Positions 15,041-22,964 of a stretch of DNA of 38,992 nt are shown one piece after another. Both the position numbers and the translations under genes were made by a program. Each line of letters begins with the position of its first letter. Positions within the stretch are counted from its first letter, which is position 1. Under the pieces are notes generated by a model. It saw nothing but the letters and a program-made list of their open reading frames with translations, was not told the origin of the DNA and searched no databases. Source of the DNA: Spirochaetales bacterium (GTDB taxonomy: Bacteria > Spirochaetota > Spirochaetia > DAHUYW01); assembly GCA_027306915.1 (NCBI GenBank), contig DAHUYW010000038.1, forward strand, positions 1 through 38,992, in the 5' to 3' direction.

Positions 15041-15933
15041 AGGCAACCATTAGGAAATCGGTGAGCGCCCGTGGCTTAGTGCGGTGGTTCTTTTTCCGAT
15101 CGCGGGGCGATAGTCCCTTCCAGCGGACCCTCATCCACATCGTCCTCATCATCGCGTGCGTCATCGCGGTCTACCCCGCGCTGCGCATCCTCACGGTGTC
15201 GCTGCGCCCGCTTAACATCCTGATGTCGACCTCGCTCGCGATCATCCCGCAGGGAGCCACGCTCAAGAACTTCGCCACCGTCTTTGCCAACACCGACTTC
15301 GTCCGCTGGATATGGAACAGCCTCATCATCACGCTGTCGACCGCGATCATCGGCGTGATAATCGCATCGACCTCCGCGTACGCCTTCTCGCGGTGGAGCT
15401 TCCCGGGGCGCACCGGCGCGCTGGTGTTCCTGCTTGCGACCCAGATGATTCCCGCCGCCATGCTCATGATTCCCCTCTACATCCTCTCGGCGCGGGTCGG
15501 AATCATCAACAGCTGGCGCGGCCTGGTCATCGCCTACAGCGTTCAGGCGGTGCCTTTCAGCATCTGGATTCTAAAAGGGTACTACGACACCGTTCCCTAC
15601 GAGCTCGAACAGGCGGCGATGATCGACGGCGCCTCGCGGATGGGGGCGTTCTATCGCATCATCCTTCCCCTGTCGACCCCCGCCCTCGCCATTGTCTTTC
15701 TCTTCAACTTCATGCAGGCATGGAACGACTTCCTTCTCGCCCGGATCATGCTGCAGAAGAACGAGCTGCTTACCTGGCCCCTGGGGCTCCAGACGATGCA
15801 GGGGCAGTTTCAAACCCAATGGGGCAACTTCAGCGCCGCGGCTCTCATGATCTCGATTCCCGTCATGGTCCTCTTCTTCTTCTCTTCCCGCTGGCTCGTG
15901 TCGGGCCTCACGCTGGGCTCGGTGAAGGGGTAG
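15037..15933 (+). CDS. Sugar ABC transporter permease, MalG-type
   Basis: 298 residues, ATG 15037 overlapping the previous stop by four bases. After a basic N-terminus there is a first membrane helix (about 33-53), a periplasmic loop (LAIIPQGATLKNFATVF) and five further helices. The EAA loop reads YELEQAAMIDGASRMGAFYRIILPL (about 188-212). C-terminal SSRWLVSGLTLGSVKG is the classic MalG-type ending. Partner of the MalF-type protein upstream. The lacI-type gene follows after 44 bases. Confidence 0.94.
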   Translation: MKATIRKSVSARGLVRWFFFRSRGDSPFQRTLIHIVLIIACVIAVYPALRILTVSLRPLNILMSTSLAIIPQGATLKNFATVFANTDFVRWIWNSLIITLSTAIIGVIIASTSAYAFSRWSFPGRTGALVFLLATQMIPAAMLMIPLYILSARVGIINSWRGLVIAYSVQAVPFSIWILKGYYDTVPYELEQAAMIDGASRMGAFYRIILPLSTPALAIVFLFNFMQAWNDFLLARIMLQKNELLTWPLGLQTMQGQFQTQWGNFSAAALMISIPVMVLFFFSSRWLVSGLTLGSVKG

Positions 15934-15977
15934 CCAGTGAAGTCAATCGGGGCCCGGCAGCGACAGGGAGCGGCGGT

Positions 15978-17012
15978 ATGAAGGTGACCATCAAGGAAGT
16001 AGCACGGCAGGCGAATGTCTCACCGTCGACGGTCTCGCGGGTGCTCCATGACAGCCCCAAAATCAGCGACGAAACCAAGCGGCGCGTCATTGGCGCCATG
16101 GAGAAGCTCCACTATCATCCAAGCGCAGTTGCGCGCAGTCTCGCGAGCAAGGCCACCAAGACCATCGGGCTCGTGCTTCCCAACGATCCCGACGACCTCT
16201 TCTTGAATACCTTCTTCATTCGCGCAATGCGCGGGATAAGCATCTACGCCCAGGAGCGCGGCTACTTCATCATGTACGCCTTCTCGAAGAGCGAGGATCT
16301 CGAGATTGAGTTCATCAAGAACTACATCGACTCGAACTGGGTCGACGGGATCATCCTTGCAACCACGCGCCAGGACGACCGGTGCATCGCCTACCTGCGC
16401 AGCCGGGGCTTTCCCTTTGTCGCGATCGGACGACCCGAGGAGACTCGCGACACCTACTGGGTCGACAACGACAACTTCCAGGCGATGTACAACGTCGTCA
16501 ACTACCTCGTCGAACAGGGATACAAGAGGATCGCCTTCCTCGGCGGCCCCATCGGCTACAACGTGACGCGCAATCGCCTCGCCGGCTACCGCCAGGCGCT
16601 CGTGAATCGAGGGCTCGAGGTTGACGAGCGCCTCATTGAGGAGGGGACGAGCTTCACGGAGGATGCCGGCTACGAGGCGATGATGAAGATCCTTGCTCGA
16701 GCCACCCCCGATGCGGTCTCCGCCACCGATGATCTCCTCGCCTTCGGAGGCCTCAGGGCCTGCGCAGAGAGGTCAATCGAGGTCGCGGCGGTTGGGTTCA
16801 ACAACACGGTGCGCGGCACCTATCAGACACCGACTCTCACCACGGTCGACATCAACCCTGACGAGCTCGGTAGTCGGGCGTGCGAGCTTCTGATCGGGGT
16901 TCTCGAGGGGGAGGAGCTCGCGACCAACCACTTCATCGTGGAAACCCGACTCGTCGAGAGGGATTCGACAAGGTCGCGCGCAGTAGCGCAGGCGGACTCG
17001 CGATTGCCCTGA
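15978..17012 (+). CDS. LacI-family transcriptional regulator
   Basis: 344 residues from ATG 15978, with GGGAG about 8 nt upstream. A long in-frame upstream extension lies across the permease gene and is rejected. The DNA-binding head is typical: TIKEVARQANVSPSTVSRVLHDSPKISDETKRRV (4-37), with hinge helix HPSAVARSLASKATKTIG. A periplasmic-binding-like sensor follows (LNTFFIRAMRGISIYAQERGYFIMY, WVDGIILATTR, GYKRIAFLGGPIGYNVTRNRLAGYRQAL, AVGFNNT, TTVDINPDELGSRACELL). The palindromic operator at 12588-12599 fits its family, so it likely represses its own operon until the sugar or a derivative is present. Confidence 0.94.
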   Translation: MKVTIKEVARQANVSPSTVSRVLHDSPKISDETKRRVIGAMEKLHYHPSAVARSLASKATKTIGLVLPNDPDDLFLNTFFIRAMRGISIYAQERGYFIMYAFSKSEDLEIEFIKNYIDSNWVDGIILATTRQDDRCIAYLRSRGFPFVAIGRPEETRDTYWVDNDNFQAMYNVVNYLVEQGYKRIAFLGGPIGYNVTRNRLAGYRQALVNRGLEVDERLIEEGTSFTEDAGYEAMMKILARATPDAVSATDDLLAFGGLRACAERSIEVAAVGFNNTVRGTYQTPTLTTVDINPDELGSRACELLIGVLEGEELATNHFIVETRLVERDSTRSRAVAQADSRLP

Positions 17013-17040
17013 TTCCCGGCGAGGGGTTCGGCTCTCTTCG

Positions 17041-19050
17041 CTAGTCCACTCGAACGGGCATGATGAAGAAGGGAATCTCATCCTGGTGCAGGCGCCGCTG
17101 CACGGCAAAGGTCGTGTGGTTGTACAGGAGCCGCGTCAGGAAAGACTCCAATTGAAAGACGATCTGGCCGCCGAAGAAGATCGAGTTGGGATTCTTCTCG
17201 TAGATGCTCCGCGCCAGGCCTGAAATCTCCTCAACCACGTCGGTACCGATCGCCGAGAAGCCGCGAGCATAGAGCCCCTGCGAGCGCATGAAGCCGACGT
17301 ACTTTGCAAGATCCCCCTCGATGTGCTGCGCGAGATTCTGCAGGGCCTCCGGGCCCTTGAATCGATCGGCGTCGATAATGCCAGCCTCGATGAAGAACCA
17401 GTTTCGAAAGGTGTCGCCGAAAACGCGCCTGACATTGAAGAGGGTGTGCAGGCCGGTTCCGTTGAATCCCGACACGAGAATGACGGCCGTCTTGCCGCGG
17501 GGCTGCGCGCGCGGTGCGGCCTTCCTACGCTCCGCGGCGGTCCGCTCGCCTTCGGGGGGGACGGGAAACTGCGTCGCCACCGTCATCAGGCTGTCGAGGC
17601 GCGCGAGCCTCTTGCCGGTCCGGGTATAGAAGCGCTTGACCACGAAGGCGAAGGAAACGAGGGTGCCCGTGATGAGGATGGTGATCCACCCTCCTTCCGA
17701 GAACTTCAGCACCAACTGCGATATGAGTATGAAACCCGAGAGAACGAATCCGATTCCGCTCACGAGGATCTTCCGTAGCCAGGTCGGCGCCTGACGGCGC
17801 ACCTGCCACCAGTGACGGACCATTCCGGCCTGAGAGAGGGTGAAGGTTATGAAGACGTTGATTGCGTAGAGCGTCACGAGGAATCCCACGGAGCCGCCAC
17901 TCGCCATCATGAGGATGACGGCTGCGCTCCCCATCAAGAAGAGCCCGTTCTTCGTGACAAGGCGCTCGCTCAGGAGGCTGAACTGGCTGGGAAGCCACCG
18001 ATCGAGGGACATGTTGGCGAGCACGCGCGGCCCGCCGAGGAAGCCGGTTTGAGCGGCAGTGAAGAGAAGTATCGCCTCGGAAATGAGGGCGATGAGAAGG
18101 AAGAAGTAGCCGGGCGTGCCCCATCCCGCGGTGATCCGCTCGAACACGACCGCGTTCAGAGTCTTGCCGGGCTGGCTGACAACTCCGTAGAGCAAGTAGG
18201 CTACCATGAGCCCGCACGCCGTGAAGGCAAGCGAGACAGCCATGTAGCGCAGGGTCCGCTTCGCGGTCTGCACCTTCGGATCCCGCAGGAGAGGCATACC
18301 GTTGCTCACCGCCTCAATTCCCGTATAGGTCCCTGCCCCCATGCTGTAGGAGCGCATGATGAGAACGAGGGTCCCGAAGATGCCGAGTTGGCTCGTGGTC
18401 TTGCCGAGCTCGGTGGTCGTCGCGCGGGCGACGTCGCCGACCGTCGCGACGTTTGCTCCGACCGCGTAGATGATCGCGAGGGTGTGGGTGATGAGAAACA
18501 CGAGAAAGACGGGAACGAGCGGAACGACAGACTCCTTGACCCCCCGCATGTTCATCACCGTGAGGAACAGCACGATGAGGACAGCCACGAGAAGCTTGTA
18601 GGCGCCAAAGGAGAGGGGGAGGAAGCTGAAGAGAGCGTCCGCGCCGCTTGCGATGGAAATGGTTATCGTCAGGAGATAGTCGATCAGCAGCGCCGATCCG
18701 GACACCATCCCGAGCGTTGGAGACAGAAGCTTGCTCGCGACGAGATAGCCGCCGCCGCCGGTCGGGAAGAGCTCGACGATCTGGGAATAGCTTGCGGTGA
18801 TGACGAAGATTGTCACGGCCATCGCGAGGGCGACGAAGATTCCGAGATGGGTGTAGCTGCCCAGCGCAAGGAAGGTCTCTTCGGGCCCGTAGTTCGACGA
18901 CGAAAGCCCGTCGACACCGAGACCTATCCAGGCGAAAAAGGCAATCAGGGACAAGCGGTGAAAGAGCTGAGGGTCGTGGACGTCGCGAGCTTTTCCGAAA
19001 AGGATGGTCCTCAAGGTTGAGATGATGGATGTGGAATCTTGATTGCCCAT
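17041..19050 (-). CDS. APC-superfamily permease, KimA-like (probable potassium importer)
   Basis: 669 residues with about 12 membrane segments between 30 and 475. The N-terminal signature LGVDGLSSSNYGPEETFLALG resembles KimA-type APC transporters (proton-driven high-affinity potassium uptake), and AYSQIVE-like plus PTGGGGYLVASK follow. The C-terminal cytosolic part (about 500-669) has a KTAVILVSGFNGTGLHTLF strand-loop and QLESFLTRLLYNHT, comparable in position to the KimA dimerising domain. An amino-acid substrate cannot be excluded. ATG 19050 has no Shine-Dalgarno; its -10 ends 15 nt upstream. No c-di-AMP riboswitch fits in so short a leader, so control would be at protein level if KimA-like. 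It is convergent with lacI and divergent from tonB. Confidence 0.8.
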   Translation of the reverse strand: MGNQDSTSIISTLRTILFGKARDVHDPQLFHRLSLIAFFAWIGLGVDGLSSSNYGPEETFLALGSYTHLGIFVALAMAVTIFVITASYSQIVELFPTGGGGYLVASKLLSPTLGMVSGSALLIDYLLTITISIASGADALFSFLPLSFGAYKLLVAVLIVLFLTVMNMRGVKESVVPLVPVFLVFLITHTLAIIYAVGANVATVGDVARATTTELGKTTSQLGIFGTLVLIMRSYSMGAGTYTGIEAVSNGMPLLRDPKVQTAKRTLRYMAVSLAFTACGLMVAYLLYGVVSQPGKTLNAVVFERITAGWGTPGYFFLLIALISEAILLFTAAQTGFLGGPRVLANMSLDRWLPSQFSLLSERLVTKNGLFLMGSAAVILMMASGGSVGFLVTLYAINVFITFTLSQAGMVRHWWQVRRQAPTWLRKILVSGIGFVLSGFILISQLVLKFSEGGWITILITGTLVSFAFVVKRFYTRTGKRLARLDSLMTVATQFPVPPEGERTAAERRKAAPRAQPRGKTAVILVSGFNGTGLHTLFNVRRVFGDTFRNWFFIEAGIIDADRFKGPEALQNLAQHIEGDLAKYVGFMRSQGLYARGFSAIGTDVVEEISGLARSIYEKNPNSIFFGGQIVFQLESFLTRLLYNHTTFAVQRRLHQDEIPFFIMPVRVD

Positions 19051-19065
19051 GGGATTCAGGGGGCA

Positions 19066-19094
19066 AATCTACTCTGTGTGCGGGGGATGTGCAA
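19066..19094 (-). promoter_or_regulatory. Promoter of the KimA-like gene, short leader
   Basis: Minus strand TTGCAC (19094-19089), 17-bp spacer, TAGATT (19071-19066). Start point about 19059, 9 nt before ATG 19050; no Shine-Dalgarno. Confidence 0.7.
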
Positions 19095-19159
19095 GCCCCG
19101 GTAGGGCTTGAGCAAGAGGGTAGCGGTGCCGGTGTGCTTGGTCTGCGGGATAGAGGCGC

Positions 19160-19188
19160 TTGAGATTCCACGCGGCGCCGCGTACAAT
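19160..19188 (+). promoter_or_regulatory. Promoter of tonB, near-leaderless
   Basis: TTGAGA (19160-19165), 17-bp spacer, TACAAT (19183-19188). Start point about 19195, 4 nt before ATG 19199. A TTG in the -35 is therefore not the start codon. Confidence 0.72.
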
Positions 19189-19198
19189 TCCACCGTCC

Positions 19199-20128
19199 AT
19201 GAGCACGCGCCGGAGAGCTCGACGCCCCGAGGAGACCTCCCTTCGCATCGCGGTCCCCGCCTCGCTCGCACTCTACGCCCTCCTGTTCGCTGGGTCTGCG
19301 CTCCTTCCGCCCGTGGCGCAGCCCGAGCGGAAGAGTGAGCCCGCGGCGGTGACAGTCGTCTTGGACGGCGGCGCATCGGGCGGCGGCCGACCGGCAGCGG
19401 GCAGCGGTCCGGCGCGCGGCGATGGCTCCGCGCCGGCGGTCATCGAACGACGCGCGGGCTCGGTCGGCGCTGCGGACGCTTCGGCTGCCGCGTCACGAAG
19501 CGGGACGGCAGCGAGCAACGCCCCGGCGCGCGGCGAGGCGAAAGCGGGGGAGATCGCCGGGCGGACGGGCGCTGCAGCCGGCGCGTCAGGCAACCGCGCG
19601 CAACCCATCGAAGCGTCGTCGAGCCCATCCGGCGGCGACGAACGGTCGATCGATGGAGCTGCCCTCGCGCCGGGAAGCCGCCTTACGAGCTCGGCCGGCG
19701 GCAGCGGGGTCGCGGGCGGAACCGCAAGCGACACCACGCAGGTGCGGCCCGGCGGCGCAGGCGACGGTATGGCCGGCGCGAGCGCAGGCGTTGAGGGGGG
19801 TGGACTGCAGGGAGAGTCCGGCCGCCGCGAGCCGGGTGCCCTCGTAGTGCTCGACCTCATCCGAGCGAGGATCGAGCGGGCGCGGAGCTATCCCTTCGCC
19901 GCTCGCCTGCGCGGAATCGAAGGGACCGTCACCGCGTCGATAACCGTGGACGGACAGGGCGAGCTTTCCTCCGAGCGGATCGTGCGTACGTCGGGGAGCG
20001 CGATCCTCGATCGCGCCGGTCTTGCGCTCCTGCGGCGGGTCTTTCCGGTTCCGAACGACACGGGCTCCGGGTTCGACCTCGAGGTACGCATCGCCTACCG
20101 GCTGGTCGACGGGGGCGGCTCCGAATAG
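19199..20128 (+). CDS. tonB: TonB-family energy transducer with Gly/Ser/Ala-rich linker
   Basis: TonB spans the periplasm and couples the proton-motive force (via ExbB-ExbD) to outer-membrane receptors. The 309-residue product has a basic N-terminus, one membrane anchor (about 15-38, IAVPASLALYALLFAGSALLPP), then about 170 residues of low-complexity Gly, Ala, Ser, Arg and Asp. A C-terminal TonB domain (about 218-305) contains SYPFAARLRGIEGTVTASITV and SGSAILDRAGLALLRRVFPVP. The usual Pro- and Lys/Glu-rich linker is replaced by a Gly/Ser/Ala-rich one. ExbB and ExbD are absent here. The gene is tail-to-tail with btuB, its likely receptor partner. Confidence 0.85.
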   Translation: MSTRRRARRPEETSLRIAVPASLALYALLFAGSALLPPVAQPERKSEPAAVTVVLDGGASGGGRPAAGSGPARGDGSAPAVIERRAGSVGAADASAAASRSGTAASNAPARGEAKAGEIAGRTGAAAGASGNRAQPIEASSSPSGGDERSIDGAALAPGSRLTSSAGGSGVAGGTASDTTQVRPGGAGDGMAGASAGVEGGGLQGESGRREPGALVVLDLIRARIERARSYPFAARLRGIEGTVTASITVDGQGELSSERIVRTSGSAILDRAGLALLRRVFPVPNDTGSGFDLEVRIAYRLVDGGGSE

Positions 20129-20199
20129 GGGTAGGGCTTGGATCACGATGATGCGGATGAACATCGATCCCGCGAACCTGCGCCCCTTTCTGCAAGAGC

Positions 20200-20214
20200 T
20201 TCAACAACCTGTTA
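20200..20214 (-). repeat. Stop-codon-linked repeat motif, copy 1 (btuB end)
   Basis: TTCAACAACCTGTTA on the plus strand; on the minus strand TAACAGGTTGTTGAA begins exactly at the btuB TAA stop. The same 15 bases occur at 35717-35731, again starting at a TAA stop. It contains a small inverted repeat (AACA/TGTT). Confidence 0.7.
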
Positions 20215-22185
20215 CAAGTGCGCCTCCACTCCCGCTTTGATGAGGGTCGGCGGCATCGGATAGCCCGCCACGACTTGGTACTGCGCATCGAGCAGGTTGT
20301 CAGCCGCGAGGTAGATCGTGCATTGGCGATTCACCGCATACCGCACGATGGCGTCGACGACCACAAAGCCCGGGAGCGAGGAGGTCGCGGTCGTGTCGAG
20401 ATACTGGAGGCTCTCGTAACGCGCGGCGAGGGAAGCGGAGAGGGGGCCGCCCGCGTAGGCGAGCCGGGCGGTCACCGTATGGACCGGGGTCATGGGCACC
20501 CGTACGTCGTTCTTGAGGGTGAGTCCGCCGAAAAGAGCGAACGAGTAGAGAAAGGTGTAGCCGACGTCGAGGCGCAGGCGTTTGCCGAGAGCAAGCTTTG
20601 CCTCTTGGTCCACCCCCGGGAAAAGGGCGAGACCGTAATTGAGCGCCTGGTACACAAATGGGTTGTTCGCTTCGGGTAGGTCGACGATCTGATCCTGCGC
20701 ATAGCGCGCAAAGCCCGAGAGAGCGTAGCTGAGCGGCCCAGCGTGAAGCTGCACCCCGAGATCGGCGTTCCAGGCTGTTTCGGGAGAAAGGCCCGGGTTC
20801 CCGACGAAATAGGGGCTTTGGTAGTAGAGATCATTGAAATCCGGGGCACGGTAGGAGCGCGAGAGGTTTGCCTTGAGGGCGAGCTTCGGTCCAACCTCGT
20901 AGAAGGCTCCGAGGATGAAGCTTAAAGAGCCGGGGGCATAGTCGGAGTAATAGTCGTAGCGCACGGCCGGGTAGAGCGAGAGGCGGCCGATCGAGAGCAT
21001 CGGCTCGATGAAGGCCCCGGCCGTAAGCCGATGGGGCGTGCCGGCCTCGGTGTCGACTGCCTGCTCATAGGCGAACGAGCCTCCATACACGAGGGTGAGC
21101 AGGTCGGAAAGCGACGCGTTCTGCTGGACCTGAGCTCCCACAACCGAATCCTTGTGGTCGTCATTCGTCGCGGAGCTCGGATCGACGTAGGTCACCTCGG
21201 CCTGGGTCGCATACGCGGTGAGATCGAGAGAGAGGAGGTCCGAGCCGAGGTGCGGCGTCGAATAGCGAAGCACCCCCCGGTAGACGCTCTGGGTCTCGTG
21301 CGCCTCGGGGGTGAGATACGGGAACGGCTCGCTTGGCGTCCCGGGGATTCCGGGAACGCCGCTTGCGTGGTAGAGCACGTAGGCGTCGGCCGAGAGGGTG
21401 CCCGAGAGAAGCGGGAATGTGAGGCCGAGCGAACCGTCGCCCCCGAGTAGATCCGCGTTCTGAAGCTCTCGCGTCTGGCCGTTCGGATCGAGATAGAGAT
21501 AGCCGTTCCGCGCGCGCACGAAGCTTCCGGACGCCCGGAGGCCGAGGGAGCCTATCGAGCCCGAAGCCGAAAGGGATGCACGCTGCGAGTCGACGAGGCT
21601 CGAATAGTCGGGACCTGAAGTGACCTCGCCCGTTCCGGACCCGCTCTGGTAGGGGCTCGGGATGTACGAGCCGTTCTCGATCGAGGCGGAGAGGCTCGGC
21701 TTGGTCGAGCCCTTGGTGATGATGTTGATCACCCCGCCGATCGCAGCGGTGCCGTAGAGAGCGCTTGCCCCTGCGCTCACTATCTCGATTCGCTCGACGT
21801 TGGCGATCGGAATCGTCGAGAGATCTACGCTCCCGGTGAGCGGATCGTTCATCGGGACGCCGTTCACCAGGACGAGGACCTGGCTGGAGGTTGAGCCGCG
21901 GATCGAAACCGTCGCATCCGGAGTGTTTGCGCCGTAGGAGGTGATGGACAGGCTCGCCACGTTCTTGATGGCGCCCGCGATCGTCTGCGCCCCGCTTGCC
22001 CGGATCTCGGCGGAGGTGATAACGGTCACGTCGGCCGGAGCAGTCGAGATCGGCTGCCGGACGCGCGTCGCGGTGATCGTCACATCGCCGAGGGAGTAGC
22101 TCGGGGGATCGGCGAGAACATCGGCGGCGCCGACAACAAGTGCGAACAGCGAGACAAGTAGACCGAGTCGGATGGATTGTTTCAT
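20212..22185 (-). CDS. btuB: TonB-dependent vitamin B12 outer-membrane receptor BtuB
   Basis: 657 residues with a signal peptide (LGLLVSLFALVVGAADVLA). The TonB box lies at about 33-40 (DVTITATR), followed by a plug domain (about 45-160: PADVTVITSAEIRASGAQTIAGAIKNV, VSIRGSTSSQVLVLVNGVPMNDP, VERIEIVSAGASALYGTAAIGGVINIIT), then a 22-strand-type barrel with the SRSYRAPDFNDLYY element and a C-terminal TLIKAGVEAHL ending. The cobalamin riboswitch immediately upstream fixes the substrate class as corrinoids. ATG 22185 has AGGAAGAGG just upstream, 28 nt after the aptamer, which suits translational control. It is convergent with tonB. No BtuCDF genes are in the window. Confidence 0.95.
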   Translation of the reverse strand: MKQSIRLGLLVSLFALVVGAADVLADPPSYSLGDVTITATRVRQPISTAPADVTVITSAEIRASGAQTIAGAIKNVASLSITSYGANTPDATVSIRGSTSSQVLVLVNGVPMNDPLTGSVDLSTIPIANVERIEIVSAGASALYGTAAIGGVINIITKGSTKPSLSASIENGSYIPSPYQSGSGTGEVTSGPDYSSLVDSQRASLSASGSIGSLGLRASGSFVRARNGYLYLDPNGQTRELQNADLLGGDGSLGLTFPLLSGTLSADAYVLYHASGVPGIPGTPSEPFPYLTPEAHETQSVYRGVLRYSTPHLGSDLLSLDLTAYATQAEVTYVDPSSATNDDHKDSVVGAQVQQNASLSDLLTLVYGGSFAYEQAVDTEAGTPHRLTAGAFIEPMLSIGRLSLYPAVRYDYYSDYAPGSLSFILGAFYEVGPKLALKANLSRSYRAPDFNDLYYQSPYFVGNPGLSPETAWNADLGVQLHAGPLSYALSGFARYAQDQIVDLPEANNPFVYQALNYGLALFPGVDQEAKLALGKRLRLDVGYTFLYSFALFGGLTLKNDVRVPMTPVHTVTARLAYAGGPLSASLAARYESLQYLDTTATSSLPGFVVVDAIVRYAVNRQCTIYLAADNLLDAQYQVVAGYPMPPTLIKAGVEAHL

Positions 22186-22212
22186 GCCTCTTCCTTTGCA
22201 TCGAAGGATTAG

Positions 22213-22411
22213 CAGATTCCAATCCGTATCCTGACTTCCGGATCACCTTCGGACAGCGCCTTCTCGTGGGAAAAACCACAATGGCTGCGCCCGCTCCTCG
22301 GACCGCCGCGATTGTGCGGCATTGTCGTCGCGCGAGCGCCTGCTGCCTTTATCCCCGGTTACAGTGGCGAGACCGTTGCGGACTTGCACCGCATTCCACG
22401 ATTGGGATCTG
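22213..22411 (-). promoter_or_regulatory. Cobalamin (AdoCbl-type) riboswitch controlling btuB
   Basis: The minus strand has the B12-box core GGTGCAAGTCCGCAACGG then TCTCGCCACTGTAACCGG, and the 3' GAAGTCAGGATAC element (22238-22226). P1 is formed by CAGATCCCAATC (22411-22400) with GATTGGAATCTG (22224-22213), 11 of 12 pairs. High B12 should lower btuB expression; the 28-nt gap to the start codon favours blocking of ribosome access. Confidence 0.95.
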
Positions 22412-22422
22412 GGCCTGGCAGG

Positions 22423-22451
22423 ACGATATCCGGAGGTAGCAGCGCTGTCAA
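22423..22451 (-). promoter_or_regulatory. Promoter of the riboswitch-btuB transcript
   Basis: Minus strand TTGACA (22451-22446), 17-bp spacer, TATCGT (22428-22423). Start point about 22416, just before the aptamer P1 stem. Confidence 0.85.
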
Positions 22452-22547
22452 GCCGAAAACGGACGCGACGGCCATTCTCCACTTAACGGTCGGCGCCGGC
22501 GGTCTGCGACGGCGTGCCGCGGCCGCACCATCCCGCGATCGACCGTC

Positions 22548-22964
22548 TCAGTTCGCCGGGTTCGTCGGCGGCGCCGCTTTGAGCTCGCGAACGAGAAGGG
22601 CTCGGGAGCCCACCTCGCGCGCATCGATCTTGAAGATGAGGCTGTAGAGGCCTGCGCGCGGAAAGACCGCCCCTGCTATGCCCGGCGTAAGCTCAACCAC
22701 ATCGGAGCGGTTTTTTACGCTGACGTGACCGGAGAGGGCGACGACGACCTGATCGGTGTTGTCGTCGGCGACGAGGTTGAGGGAGAACTCATGATCTCCC
22801 TCGAGATTCGTCGCGGCCGCGTAGATGAACCAGGGGGGAAACATGATCGGGAAGGTCGCGGACTGAAAGCTGTTGAAGGTCCCGATGATGCCCTTCTTTC
22901 CGTTGTTTTCCACGATGACCCGATCCGCAAAGAGAAGGCCGACGAGGACTACTTCGCTGTTCAT
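22548..22964 (-). CDS. DUF6941-like protein of unknown function
   Basis: 138 residues. The N-terminal EVVLVGLLFADRVIVENNGKKGIIGTFN and FPPWFIYAAATNLEGDHEFSLNLV resemble the DUF6941 family, small beta-rich proteins of unknown role; the rest is predicted strands plus a short Ala/Pro tail. ATG 22964 overlaps the stop of the acylase gene by four bases (ATGA), so it is translationally coupled to that enzyme. No signal peptide or membrane segment, so cytoplasmic. The assignment is from recall of the motif and is moderate. Confidence 0.75.
   Translation of the reverse strand: MNSEVVLVGLLFADRVIVENNGKKGIIGTFNSFQSATFPIMFPPWFIYAAATNLEGDHEFSLNLVADDNTDQVVVALSGHVSVKNRSDVVELTPGIAGAVFPRAGLYSLIFKIDAREVGSRALLVRELKAAPPTNPAN

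Noticed and set aside
15312..15977. A 222-residue N-terminal extension of the LacI regulator
   Set aside because: It lies over the MalG-type permease gene and the helix-turn-helix must be N-terminal; ATG 15978 gives the normal protein.
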